Below the pieces are notes generated by a model. It was given only the letters and a program-made list of their open reading frames with translations. It was not told where the DNA came from and searched no databases. From assembly GCA_026990385.1 (NCBI GenBank), contig JALXDL010000039.1, positions 1 to 64,000 on the forward strand: a DNA stretch of 64,000 bases, written 5' to 3'. Positions 1 through 9,304 of this stretch are shown here, one piece after another (the stretch's first letter is position 1; each line of letters opens with the position of its first letter). The position numbers were made by a program, and so were the translations under genes. The stretch is from DRKI01 sp011051875. GTDB lineage: Bacteria; Desulfobacterota; Desulfobulbia; Desulfobulbales; Desulfobulbaceae.

Positions 1-332
<332 letters not shown>

Positions 333-371
333 ACCGGGCAGGCCGGTGAGGGGGAAAAGGCAGGAACGGAT

Positions 372-406
372 TTGTCAAAATGACAATTCAACATGCCATA
401 ATGGCA
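372..406. promoter_or_regulatory. Two adjacent perfect palindromes, candidate activator-binding site
   Basis: TTGTCA-AAA-TGACAA (372-386) is followed 7 bases later by TGCCAT-A-ATGGCA (394-406). Both are perfect inverted repeats. They are centred about 84 and 63 bp upstream of the -24 element at 461, which is where enhancer sites for NtrC-type activators usually sit. That the upstream activator gene product binds here is inference. Confidence 0.5.
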
Positions 407-460
407 GGCCGGGCGCGGGCCGGGATCTGCTCTGTCCTGATTTGGCGGCCCTTTTTCCGT

Positions 461-476
461 TGGCATGGATCTGGCA
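461..476 (+). promoter_or_regulatory. Candidate sigma54 (-24/-12) promoter
   Basis: The sequence reads TGGCATG-N4-TGGCA against the sigma54 consensus TGGCACG-N4-TTGCW. The GG and GC dinucleotides are correctly spaced. It sits 64 bases before the ATG of the small membrane protein gene and downstream of the paired palindromes. The second T of the -12 element is replaced by G, so the match is good but not perfect. Confidence 0.5.
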
Positions 477-539
477 AAACAGTGGTGTACAGTATCAGCG
501 ACTTGATGAACGCCGGGAATCAGCCTGGAGGTGGATGGC

Positions 540-764
540 ATGAAGAGTGCGGCAAGGGAAAAGGTCAAGACAAAGGCCGGGGCAAAGGTATCGGGCAATG
601 AACTCGTGCAGGCCGAGATCTCCCGCGGGGCGATCGGGGCTCTTGCCATCACCGGCGGTCTCGTGGCCCTGTGGGTGGCGGCCTGTATCATTGGCGGCAT
701 GGTTGTCAGTGGCGGACCCATTGCCCTGGTCAAGGGATGGGTTGCCGCCGTGAGCGGCATGTGA
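540..764 (+). CDS. Small hypothetical membrane protein (74 aa)
   Basis: I do not recognise this protein. It has a basic N-terminus rich in Lys, then one long hydrophobic stretch (about residues 27-55, Gly- and Ala-rich) and a second short hydrophobic tail. It is therefore probably an inner-membrane protein with one or two segments. The ATG at 540 is chosen because GGAGG at 526-530 lies at a good distance. A GTG at 531 would overlap that ribosome site. A candidate sigma54 promoter lies at 461-476, which supports it being a real regulated gene. Confidence 0.6.
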   Translation: MKSAAREKVKTKAGAKVSGNELVQAEISRGAIGALAITGGLVALWVAACIIGGMVVSGGPIALVKGWVAAVSGM

Positions 765-1107
765 CCAAAGACCGGCGGCCACTGTCCGGCATCCGGAAAG
801 GGACGGACGGCCATGGCTGGAATCTGGGGTACTGTTGACGATAAGTGTTGAATAAAACGTTGCATATGTAACTTGCAACAGGTTCGATGATGGTTTAGAT
901 ACATAGAGAAGGATATTCGGACAGGTGCCGGCCCGGTCCGGCCGACAGGGCGCCTTCCCGTCATGCTTTCTCAACCAGGTACCTGGGTACGCCGTGCTGT
1001 GCCCGGGTACTGTTGTGTTGTTCGCGGTACATCCTTTCCGCCGGAATCCGTTTCCGGAAGGTCGGCGCTGACCGCCATCGTCAATTCCAATCCATGTAGC
1101 CATCATC
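765..1107. other. Intergenic region before ftsH
   Basis: No gene is seen here. It contains a spaced inverted repeat GTTGCA-N9-TGCAAC (859-879) in an AT-rich stretch and a perfect 12-bp palindrome CCAGGTACCTGG (975-986). Either could be an operator. The ftsH promoter is probably here, but I find no convincing -35/-10 pair. Confidence 0.4.
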
Positions 1108-2976
1108 GTGATTATTTTCGTTCGTACCGTTTTTGCTCTCGTCATCACCTCCATCCTGGCCGGCGGGGTCTATCTCGCCGTCTCCACGGAGGAGCGGGTA
1201 CCGGAGATCAGTTATAACGATTTTCTGGAACGCCTCAACAACAAAGAGATAACAGAGGTCCACATCAAGGGCCACCTGGTGACCCTGCACGACACCTTCG
1301 ATCGGACGGCCGTCGCCTATGTGCCGGACGTGGAGGCGGTCCTGCCCCGCCTGCTGAACGATGGGGTCAGGATCACCGGCCGGTCCGATCGGCCATCGCC
1401 CCTGTGGAACCTGCTGTATATCACCCTGCCCGTTCTCTTCATCCTGCTCGCCTGGTACTCAATGCTGAAAAAACAGACCGAGGAGGACAAGGAAGGAGAT
1501 TTTGCCAAGGACAAGGTGGTCAAGCTGAAGAAGGGCGGCCAGACCGTGACCTTCAGGGATGTGGCCGGTATTCCCGAGGTCAAGGAGGATCTGCTCGAAA
1601 TTATCGATTTTCTGCAGAAACCCAAGAAGTACAGCCGCCTGGGCGCCATCACGCCCAAGGGTATTCTTTTCCAGGGCCCGCCAGGCACGGGCAAGACCCT
1701 GCTGGCCCGCGCCATTGCCGGCGAGGCAGGTGTTCCCTTCTACTCGATCAGCGGCTCCGACTTTGTCGAGATGTTTGTCGGCGTCGGCGCATCAAGGGTG
1801 CGGGAACTCTTTGCCGAGGCGAAGAAGAATGCGCCCTGTATCGTCTTTATCGACGAGATCGACGCCGTGGGCGGCCACAGGGCGGCCGGAGGAAACACTG
1901 CCGGCCAGGACGAACGGGGCCAGACCCTCAATGCCCTGCTGGTGGAGATGGACGGTTTCGCCTCCGACGAGACGGTCATCGTCCTGGCGGCGACCAACCG
2001 TCCCGACATTCTGGATCCGGCCCTGCTGCGACCCGGCCGGTTTGACAGGCAGATCAACATCCTGCCGCCGGATATCAAGGGCAGGCTGGAGATCCTCAAG
2101 GTCTATGCCCGGCGGGTGCCCCTGGCCGATGACGTGGATCTGGATGCCATTGCCCGTTCAACGCCCGGTTTCACCGGCGCCGAACTGGCCTCCCTGGTGA
2201 ATGAGGCCGCCATCCATGCCGGACGGGAGGGAAAGAAACAGGTCGACGACGAGGATTTCGAGTTTGCCAAGGACCGGATCATGATGGGGGTGGAGCGCAA
2301 GAGCATGGTGATCAACCCCGAGGACAAGAAGATCATCGCCTATCACGAGGCGGGTCATGCCATCCTTGCCAAGATGCTGCCCGAGTCCGACCCGGTCCAC
2401 AAGATCAGCATCATTCCCCGCGGCCGGGCCCTTGGCCATACCCAGCAGTTGCCCATGGATGACCGGCACGCCTATACCAAGGGCTATCTCTACAGCAAGA
2501 TCACGGTGCTGCTCGGCGGCCGGGCTGCCGAGGATCTCGAGCTTGGCGAGCAGACAACATTTGCCGAGGATGATTTCGAGCAGGCGGTGAGGATCGCGAC
2601 CCAGATGGTATGCCGCTGGGGCATGAACACCGCCCTGGGTCATGTCTCCTATACCAGGAATGACGGTGGTTTTCTCGGGGAACAGATGCAGTACAACACC
2701 TTCAGTGACGAGACGGCCCGGGACATCGACCGGGAGGTGAAGAAGATCATCGAGAATGCCTATGCGCGGGCGCTCAACACCCTGAAAAAGGAAAAAGAAT
2801 TTCTTGCCAACCTGGCCGAGGCGCTCCTGGTCAACGAGACCCTGGACAGCGAGGAGATGGATATCGTCTACCGGTGCAGCCTGAGCAAGAGGCGGGAGGA
2901 ACTGAAAATGGTTGGAGAATCCGTCGGCGGGCCCTGCATCCTCCCCGAGTCCGCCCGGCAGGAGGAAGAGGCATGA
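1108..2976 (+). CDS. ftsH: ATP-dependent zinc metalloprotease FtsH
   Basis: A 622-residue membrane-anchored AAA+ protease that extracts and degrades misassembled or regulatory membrane and cytoplasmic proteins. Visible parts: a first membrane segment (about 7-25), a short periplasmic domain, a second membrane segment (about 101-118) and Walker A GPPGTGKT (190-197). Then come Walker B IVFIDEID (245-252), the second region of homology ending RPGRFDR, and zinc site HEAGH (413-417). Asp489 in AEDDF is the likely third metal ligand. The start is a GTG without a clear ribosome site. The upstream frame is closed by a stop at 1069, so the start is 1108 or a few codons away. The next gene is a multihaem cytochrome 91 bases downstream, so quality control of that membrane complex is possible but not shown. 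Confidence 0.95.
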   Translation: MIIFVRTVFALVITSILAGGVYLAVSTEERVPEISYNDFLERLNNKEITEVHIKGHLVTLHDTFDRTAVAYVPDVEAVLPRLLNDGVRITGRSDRPSPLWNLLYITLPVLFILLAWYSMLKKQTEEDKEGDFAKDKVVKLKKGGQTVTFRDVAGIPEVKEDLLEIIDFLQKPKKYSRLGAITPKGILFQGPPGTGKTLLARAIAGEAGVPFYSISGSDFVEMFVGVGASRVRELFAEAKKNAPCIVFIDEIDAVGGHRAAGGNTAGQDERGQTLNALLVEMDGFASDETVIVLAATNRPDILDPALLRPGRFDRQINILPPDIKGRLEILKVYARRVPLADDVDLDAIARSTPGFTGAELASLVNEAAIHAGREGKKQVDDEDFEFAKDRIMMGVERKSMVINPEDKKIIAYHEAGHAILAKMLPESDPVHKISIIPRGRALGHTQQLPMDDRHAYTKGYLYSKITVLLGGRAAEDLELGEQTTFAEDDFEQAVRIATQMVCRWGMNTALGHVSYTRNDGGFLGEQMQYNTFSDETARDIDREVKKIIENAYARALNTLKKEKEFLANLAEALLVNETLDSEEMDIVYRCSLSKRREELKMVGESVGGPCILPESARQEEEA

Positions 2977-3067
2977 TCCCGGCAGAAGATGAGAACCGCC
3001 AACGGTACGGCGCCGCTGTATCCTCCGGGGGCATGAACCTTGTCAAAGAAGTGGAAAGAGAGGCCTG

Positions 3068-4528
3068 ATGTCTTCCCTGAACATCTATAAAAGGATTATC
3101 AACCTTGTTTCCCGGAGCAAGGTCTCGGTCATCGGCGCGCTTCTTGTCAGCATCCTTCTGCCCGTGCTCCTGATCTCCATCGGCTTTGATTCCCTTGGCC
3201 TGATCGAGAACCCCTATTTCGGTTTCCTCCTCTACGTGGTGATGGCACCGCTGCTTGTCCTGGGAACCATCCTGCTTATCTTCGGGGTCCTTTTCTCCCG
3301 GGGCGGCGAGGAGATCGGCACCTACACCGTCGAGTACCTCAAGGAGCAGTTCACCCGTCCCGGTCGCTACAGCCGTATCCGGCGCCTGCTTTATTTCACC
3401 GTGGTCATCACCCTGTTGCTGGTCTTTGTGGTCGGACTGGCCTCCTATTCCAGCTTCAGGTATACGAGTTCGTCACAGTTCTGCGGGCAGTTCTGTCACA
3501 ATGTCATGCAGCCCCAGTATACCGCCTATCGCAACTCGCCCCACTCACGGGTCTCCTGCGTGAAATGCCACCTGGGCAAGGATGCGGACTGGGCGGAACG
3601 CTCGCGGTTCACCGGCCTCAAGCAGCTCTGGGCCGTGGCCACGGATTCCTATCCCAGGCCCATCCTCCCCCCCATAACAGCCCTGCGGCCGGGCCGGAAG
3701 ACCTGCGAGCAGTGCCACCTGCCGGAGAAATTTCACGGTTCCCGGCTCTACACCAGGGAAAGGTTTCTGCCTGATGAAACGAACACCAGGGTCCGGACCG
3801 TTATCCTGATGAAGGTGGGATCCGGTGATATCGAGGGAAAAGTGGCGCACGGTATCCACTGGCACGTCTCCGAGTCCCAGCAGGTCTTCTATCGGGCCGC
3901 TGACCACGAACGCGAGATCATCACCGAGGTCCGCCAGGTGGAAAAGGGCAAGAAGGATATCATCTATACCGCCATGGCCGGGGGAGATACGGATGCCGGG
4001 GACTCGGGTGGCGTCGGTGAGCTGCGCAAGATGGACTGCGTGGACTGTCACAACCGGCCAACCCATATCTTTCTTTCCGCGGACGAGGCCCTGGACCGCA
4101 AACTGGCCGCCAATATCATTTCTCCCTATCTTCCCTTTATCAAGAGACAGGCCCTGGCGGTCATCACAAAGGAGTACCCTTCCCGGGAGGTTGCCCGGGT
4201 CGAGATTTCCAGGGGGTTGCAGAACTGGTACCGGGAGAACTATCCGGAGCTCATCGAAAACAACCCGAACCTGTTCGAACGGGCCGTCCAGGGGGTCGTG
4301 GATGCCTACATGGACAATGTCTTTCCCTCCATGCGGGTCACCTGGGGGACCTATCGCAACAACCTTGGTCACAGCAAAGGGTCGGGCTGTTTCCGGTGTC
4401 ACGGCAAACTGCGGCGGGTTGGCAGTGACCGTGTCATCAGCAATGACTGCAATCTCTGTCACGTCATCCTGGCGGAGAACGAGAAACAGCCCGAAATATT
4501 AAAATCATTAAAAGGAGTAATCGAGTAA
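3068..4528 (+). CDS. Membrane-anchored hexahaem cytochrome c, NapC/NirT-like (copy 1)
   Basis: A 486-residue protein with membrane segments at about 18-40, 50-75 and 106-127, then a periplasmic domain. Six haem attachment motifs are visible: an unusual C-x3-C-H (139-144), followed by CxxCH at 164, 213, 324, 441 and 461. A Met three residues after the first haem His (CHNVM) resembles the distal-ligand arrangement of NapC/NrfH quinol dehydrogenases. That family passes electrons from membrane quinol to periplasmic reductases. A close paralogue follows 12 bases downstream with the same motif order, so the two are likely co-transcribed. Partner enzyme unknown. The molybdoenzyme operon that faces it is a candidate. 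Confidence 0.88.
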   Translation: MSSLNIYKRIINLVSRSKVSVIGALLVSILLPVLLISIGFDSLGLIENPYFGFLLYVVMAPLLVLGTILLIFGVLFSRGGEEIGTYTVEYLKEQFTRPGRYSRIRRLLYFTVVITLLLVFVVGLASYSSFRYTSSSQFCGQFCHNVMQPQYTAYRNSPHSRVSCVKCHLGKDADWAERSRFTGLKQLWAVATDSYPRPILPPITALRPGRKTCEQCHLPEKFHGSRLYTRERFLPDETNTRVRTVILMKVGSGDIEGKVAHGIHWHVSESQQVFYRAADHEREIITEVRQVEKGKKDIIYTAMAGGDTDAGDSGGVGELRKMDCVDCHNRPTHIFLSADEALDRKLAANIISPYLPFIKRQALAVITKEYPSREVARVEISRGLQNWYRENYPELIENNPNLFERAVQGVVDAYMDNVFPSMRVTWGTYRNNLGHSKGSGCFRCHGKLRRVGSDRVISNDCNLCHVILAENEKQPEILKSLKGVIE

Positions 4529-4540
4529 AAGGAGAGAGGA

Positions 4541-5977
4541 ATGGCAACAGAAAACAACAGCAACGAAAATCAGCAGCACCCCCGGAAGGACAGGAGCGCT
4601 TGGGGGCACATCATCCGGGGGATCTGGCGTACGCCGCTGGGGGTTTTCGCCATCGTCATGACCACGGTGAGCATCACCCTGATGCTCATCGGTATGGCTG
4701 CCGAGGTTTTGGGATTCTTCAAGAATCCCTACGTGGGCATCTTTGTCTACATGATCCTGCCTGGCTGCATGGTGGTCGGCCTGCTGCTCATCCCGGTGGC
4801 CGCCTACCTGCGCCGGCGTGAATGGCGCCGCACCGGCGTTCAGAAGGACCACCTGCAGCTCAACCTCAGTCATCCGAAACACCGGATGTTCCTGATCGGG
4901 TTCGTTGTTCTGACGGTCATCAACATGGTTATCCTCGGCGTGGTCGGATACGAGGGCTATCACTTCACGGACTCACCCTACTTCTGCGGTATGGTCTGCC
5001 ACGGCGTCATGGCGCCCGAGTATACCGCCTACAAGCGTTCGCCGCACGGCAAGGTCGCCTGCGTGGAGTGCCACATCGGCCCGGGCGCCGAGTGGTTCGT
5101 GCGCGCCAAGCTCTCTGGTCTGCGGCAGGTGTACGCCGTGATCACCAACAGTTATTCCCGGCCCATTCCCACGCCGGTGGAGGCGTTACGTCCTGCCCGG
5201 GATACCTGCGAGGAGTGTCACTGGCCTGAGAAGTTTTACGGCAAGAAGGTCAAGACCTTTATCCGCTTCAGCAACGAGGACCAGGAGAATCCGGAGCGTA
5301 CCGACATCGCGCTGCATATCGGCGGCCACAATCCGGTCACCGGCAGCTTTGAGGGTATCCACTGGCACGTCAGCAAGGATGTCGAGGTCAAGTACCTGGC
5401 TGCCAATGAAAAGCGGACCAGTATCGCCCGGGTCAAGGTCAGGCGGCCCGACGGCTCTGAGGATGAATTTGTCAAGTCCGACGTGGAGGTGGAAGAGGGC
5501 TATGAGCCCAAGTGGCGGGTCATGGACTGTATCGACTGTCACAACCGGCCCACCCATATCCTGGACATGCCCGAGGACGTGGTCGACTTCGGCCTGTTGA
5601 GCAGGAAGATGAACCCTGAGATCAAGGGGATCCGGGAAGATGGCCTCACGGTCATCACCATGGAGTACGAGTCCCAGGATGACGCCAGGAAGAAGCTGGT
5701 CAACAACCTCCTGGAGCTGCAGAAGAAGAGAGATCCGGCGCAGTTCGCCAAGTACGAGGAGGACATCAGGAAGGCAGGCGAATACCTGCTGGACAAGTTC
5801 CTGGGCAACGTCTGGCCCCGGCAGAAGGTCCTCTGGGGCACCTACAAGGTACACCTGGGACACCAGTTCGCCGACGAGGGATATGGCTGCTGGCGTTGCC
5901 ATGACGACGAACACGAGAACAGCAAGGGCGAGACCATCAGCCAGGACTGTTCCCTCTGTCATGACGAGCCCGAGTAA
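4541..5977 (+). CDS. Membrane-anchored hexahaem cytochrome c, NapC/NirT-like (copy 2)
   Basis: A 478-residue paralogue of the preceding gene, preceded by a GGAGAGAGG ribosome site. Hydrophobic segments lie at about 33-56, 66-88 and 116-137. Haem motifs are C-x3-C-H at 149-154 and CxxCH at 174, 223, 330, 450 and 470. Shared blocks with copy 1 include PEYTAYKRSPHG, DCIDCHNRPTHI and WGTYKVHLGH. Two similar but diverged copies suggest a heterodimer or two acceptors (inference). The gene ends before a strong bidirectional terminator. Confidence 0.88.
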   Translation: MATENNSNENQQHPRKDRSAWGHIIRGIWRTPLGVFAIVMTTVSITLMLIGMAAEVLGFFKNPYVGIFVYMILPGCMVVGLLLIPVAAYLRRREWRRTGVQKDHLQLNLSHPKHRMFLIGFVVLTVINMVILGVVGYEGYHFTDSPYFCGMVCHGVMAPEYTAYKRSPHGKVACVECHIGPGAEWFVRAKLSGLRQVYAVITNSYSRPIPTPVEALRPARDTCEECHWPEKFYGKKVKTFIRFSNEDQENPERTDIALHIGGHNPVTGSFEGIHWHVSKDVEVKYLAANEKRTSIARVKVRRPDGSEDEFVKSDVEVEEGYEPKWRVMDCIDCHNRPTHILDMPEDVVDFGLLSRKMNPEIKGIREDGLTVITMEYESQDDARKKLVNNLLELQKKRDPAQFAKYEEDIRKAGEYLLDKFLGNVWPRQKVLWGTYKVHLGHQFADEGYGCWRCHDDEHENSKGETISQDCSLCHDEPE

Positions 5978-6057
5978 ACCGGCGACCCGGTCCGGGGCAT
6001 CCTGACAAAATCATGGCCGACCCCGGTTTCCGGACCCGGGTCGGTGTCATCATGGAG

Positions 6058-6094
6058 ACGGAAAAAGGCGGGGATATTCCCCGCCTTTTTCCGT
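6058..6094. terminator. Bidirectional intrinsic terminator
   Basis: A perfect 17-bp inverted repeat with a 3-base loop. The GC-rich core (GGCGGGGA/TCCCCGCC) is flanked by A5 on one side and T5 on the other, so it works on both strands. It separates the plus-strand cytochrome genes from the minus-strand molybdoenzyme operon. Confidence 0.85.
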
Positions 6095-6161
6095 TCATGG
6101 CCCCGCACTGCACCGCAGGCCGTGTTCAGGCCTGCCGGTTCGCCGGCAGGGTCGAAGGGGG

Positions 6162-6983
6162 TTATTCTTCCTCGCTCTCTTCGGCCAGGCCCCGGACGGC
6201 GATGGCGCCGGCCAGGCCGAGCAGGCCGGCTGTCTTGACTTGGCGCACGGCCGGCTGCATCATGGAGGCCAGCATCCTGCGCCGGCTGGCCGCCTCGGGC
6301 ATCTCCTGCGGCGTGCTGGTTCTGGCAAGCAGCTCCAGGTCCCGGGGCTTGCCAAAGTAGTAGACATTGGGCCCGATCTTGACGTTGGCCGACTCCAGGC
6401 GCCTGGCGCCTTTCCTGACATAGGCCGCCACCTCGGACTTGGGATCGTCCAGGACACCGAAGATACGGGCGTCGGTGATGCAGGTCTGCACGCAGGCGGG
6501 AGCAAGGCCCTTTTCCACCCGGGGCATGCAGAAGGTACACTTGTCGGCGATACCCTCGCCGCCGATATCCTCGTTGGCCACCTCGGTGTTGACGTAGCGG
6601 GCACCGTAGGGACAGGCGTCCCGGCAGGCACCGCAGCCCAGGCAGCGGCTCTGGTCGATCTGCACCGTGCCGTTGAAAGGATCCTTCCAGGTGGCGGCCA
6701 CCTCCATGGTCTTGGTCTTGCCGGTTGCCGCATCCTTGAAGGTCACCTCGACCGGGTCGGCCGGACAGACCGGCACGCAGGCCGGAGAGTCACAGTGGTT
6801 GCAGAGTCCGGGATAGAAGGTGAACGCCATCCCGTGGGAGGTGTTGGCCGGCCCCAGGCGGTGTACCCAGTTTCGCCGGTATCCCTCCCGGGTCGGCACC
6901 TGCCACTCGGCCCGGCAGGCAACGGCGCAGGCATGACAGCCGACGCAGCGGTCAAGATTGATGATCATGGCATATTGCTTCAT
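6162..6983 (-). CDS. Four-cluster ferredoxin subunit of a molybdopterin oxidoreductase (PsrB/PhsB/DmsB type)
   Basis: A 273-residue iron-sulfur subunit that carries electrons to or from the catalytic molybdoenzyme encoded just upstream. Four [4Fe-4S] Cys groups are visible: C13/C16/C19/C23, C61/C64/C69/C73, C114/C117/C120/C124 and C149/C152/C164/C168. There is no signal peptide, as expected for a subunit co-exported with a Tat-carrying partner. A C-terminal extension after about 200 carries a short hydrophobic stretch (TAGLLGLAGAIAV) and an acidic tail. It begins 14 bases after the catalytic gene stop. No NrfD/PsrC-type membrane subunit follows, which is unusual for this class. Confidence 0.9.
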   Translation of the reverse strand: MKQYAMIINLDRCVGCHACAVACRAEWQVPTREGYRRNWVHRLGPANTSHGMAFTFYPGLCNHCDSPACVPVCPADPVEVTFKDAATGKTKTMEVAATWKDPFNGTVQIDQSRCLGCGACRDACPYGARYVNTEVANEDIGGEGIADKCTFCMPRVEKGLAPACVQTCITDARIFGVLDDPKSEVAAYVRKGARRLESANVKIGPNVYYFGKPRDLELLARTSTPQEMPEAASRRRMLASMMQPAVRQVKTAGLLGLAGAIAVRGLAEESEEE

Positions 6984-6997
6984 TGTTGCTCTCCTCT

Positions 6998-9304
6998 CTA
7001 TGCGCTCTTGATGGTGTAGCGGGGAATCTCATCGGGAACCGGACAGAGATCCGGCATGGCGAGCGGCTTGCCGCCGCGGATGATGCGGACAAAGTTGGTC
7101 CGTTTGCTGGTGGCGCCCATGAAAGGATCTTCCACGTTCTTCGTCATCATGAAGCCGTCGGCCGCGCCCTTGCCGTGGGCCCGGCTGAGCAGCGGCGATT
7201 TGCTGCCAAAGCCGTGCGCCATGTAGACGGTGTCGGGCCTGATTCCCGGGGTGACCAGGACCTTGACCGGGTTAGAGCGTTTGCCGTCCTGGTTTTCCAG
7301 TACCACCTCTTCATTGTCCCTGATACCGAGCATCTTGGCCACCTTGTCGTTGAGCCAGAGCTTGTTCTCCGGGATCTCGTTGTGCAGCCAGAGATTGTTC
7401 ATGGTCCGGCTGAAGGTGTGCACGGGCGAGCGGCCGTAGATGAGGCGGGTGTAGCCCTTGGGTGGCGCCGGGGTGGCCTCGTATTTCGGGATCGGGTCCA
7501 GGTCCTCGTCATCAAAGGCCTCGACCCACAGGTTGACCTTGCCGGACTCGGTGTCCAGCTTGAGCTCGCCCGGTTTGCGGTAGGGATTTGCGGGCAGGGT
7601 TATGAGCCCGCCTTCCTTGTTCAGCGTTTTGAGCGAATAGCCGACCCCTTCCAGCTCCTTTTCAATGAAGGCCTGTTCGTTGGGGCAGGTGAAACCTGGA
7701 ATGTCCAGCCGTTTGGCCAGGTTCTTGGCGATCCAGTAGGGAGACCTGGCCTCGAACAGGGGGTCCACCACCGGTTGGCGCACCGTGACATAGGGGGTCA
7801 GGCCGTCGTAGGCATAGACACCGTCGTAGCGCTCCAGGTAGACCGCGTCGGGCAGGATGATGTCGGACCAGATCGCGGTTTCGCCGGCCATGATCTCCTC
7901 GCAGAAGATGAAGTCGAGCTTCTTGAGCGCCTTCATGGTCTCGTAGGGATCGGGAATCGTCTGGATCACGTTGACGCCGTTGATTCCCAGCAACCGGATG
8001 GGATAGGGCTTGCCGGTGATGATGGCCTTTATGATATCAGCGGTCACCGTGCCGAAGTTGCTTGAAAACGGATAGGCCGAGTCTTCCTTCAGCGAGACCT
8101 CGGGCTCGATGGGCGCCACGTGCTCGGACTTTTCCGCCACGCACTCGACGTGTCCCAGCGGGACAGGGCTGGGGAAATAGATGCCGCCCGGCACTCCCAC
8201 GGCGCCGAACAGGGCGGTGAGGATGGCGTAGGACTGGTGCCGCCCCACATCACCCTTGCCGTACCAGGTGGAGTGTCGGCCCGGATGGATGTTGACCTGG
8301 GGGCTGGCCTTGGCGAGCAGCTCGATGGCCGCCTTCATGTCCTCGATCCTGAGATCGCAGATTTTTGCGGCCCATTCCATGGAATAGCCGCTGACCTCTT
8401 TCCTGAGGGCATCGAACCCCTCGCAGTGGTTGGCGACAAATTTTTTGTCATAGAGGTTGTTGCTGATCACGTAGTTGATCCAGGCGAGCATCAGGGCCGT
8501 GTCCGTGCCCGGCCTGATGGCGAGGTGGATGTCGGCCTTGCCGGCGGCCGTGGAAAAGCGCGGATCCACCACCACCAGCCTGGCGCCGCTCTGCAGGCCG
8601 GCGATGAACTCGCGCACGTGGGAGACGTGAACGTTTTCACCGATGTGGGACCCTACCAGCAACATGGCCTTGGCATGGGCCATGTCGTTGTACTGGCGGG
8701 TGCCGGTGGTGATGTAGCCCACGGTTTCCAGGTAGGCCAGGGCGGCCGGACCGACGCACTGGAAAAAGGCGGGTTCACTGGTGTAGTTTTCCGTGCCCAT
8801 GTTGATGAAGATCTTACGCAGGTGCTCGGCCGAGGCACCGTGATCGAAGAAGGCCAGGGCATGGGGGCCATACTCCTTCTTGACCTTGTCCATGTTGTGG
8901 GCGATCTCGTCCAGGGCCTCGTCCCAGGTGATCCTGGCCCATTTGCCTTCACCCCGGGCGCCGACCCGTTTCATGGGATACTTGATCCGGTCCGGATCGT
9001 AGAGGAGCTGGACCCCGGAGTTGCCCCGGGCGCAGACCCGGCGGCCGTTGACCGGACTCTTGCTGTTGCCCTCGATCTTGATCAGCTTGCCGTCCCTGAC
9101 CTTGCCGATGATGGGGCAGCGCCAGAAGCACATTTCGCAGACCGACGTGGTCTCGCTGGCCCCCATGCTTCCGCTCGGAGCAATGGGCAGGGTTCCGGCC
9201 CTGGCTGCCCGGAAGAGGCCCTTTCCTCCCGGCAGACCGGCCGTGGATGCTGCCATTGCCACGGCCGTGGCTGTTGACATCTTGAGAAAATGTCGTCTGT
9301 TCAT
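6998..9304 (-). CDS. Tat-exported molybdopterin oxidoreductase, catalytic subunit (polysulfide/thiosulfate-reductase-like)
   Basis: A 768-residue catalytic subunit of the DMSO-reductase superfamily. The N-terminus MNRRHFLK is a twin-arginine signal, so the folded enzyme is exported. The N-terminal [4Fe-4S] site is C56-x2-C59-x3-C63...C91. Cys183 (FFQCVGP) is a plausible Mo ligand, which would place it with Psr/Phs/Arr/Ttr-like enzymes. The substrate (polysulfide, thiosulfate, tetrathionate or an oxyanion) cannot be decided from motifs alone. The ATG at 9304 overlaps the torD stop as ATGA and follows a GGAGGT ribosome site, indicating translational coupling. Confidence 0.88.
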   Translation of the reverse strand: MNRRHFLKMSTATAVAMAASTAGLPGGKGLFRAARAGTLPIAPSGSMGASETTSVCEMCFWRCPIIGKVRDGKLIKIEGNSKSPVNGRRVCARGNSGVQLLYDPDRIKYPMKRVGARGEGKWARITWDEALDEIAHNMDKVKKEYGPHALAFFDHGASAEHLRKIFINMGTENYTSEPAFFQCVGPAALAYLETVGYITTGTRQYNDMAHAKAMLLVGSHIGENVHVSHVREFIAGLQSGARLVVVDPRFSTAAGKADIHLAIRPGTDTALMLAWINYVISNNLYDKKFVANHCEGFDALRKEVSGYSMEWAAKICDLRIEDMKAAIELLAKASPQVNIHPGRHSTWYGKGDVGRHQSYAILTALFGAVGVPGGIYFPSPVPLGHVECVAEKSEHVAPIEPEVSLKEDSAYPFSSNFGTVTADIIKAIITGKPYPIRLLGINGVNVIQTIPDPYETMKALKKLDFIFCEEIMAGETAIWSDIILPDAVYLERYDGVYAYDGLTPYVTVRQPVVDPLFEARSPYWIAKNLAKRLDIPGFTCPNEQAFIEKELEGVGYSLKTLNKEGGLITLPANPYRKPGELKLDTESGKVNLWVEAFDDEDLDPIPKYEATPAPPKGYTRLIYGRSPVHTFSRTMNNLWLHNEIPENKLWLNDKVAKMLGIRDNEEVVLENQDGKRSNPVKVLVTPGIRPDTVYMAHGFGSKSPLLSRAHGKGAADGFMMTKNVEDPFMGATSKRTNFVRIIRGGKPLAMPDLCPVPDEIPRYTIKSA

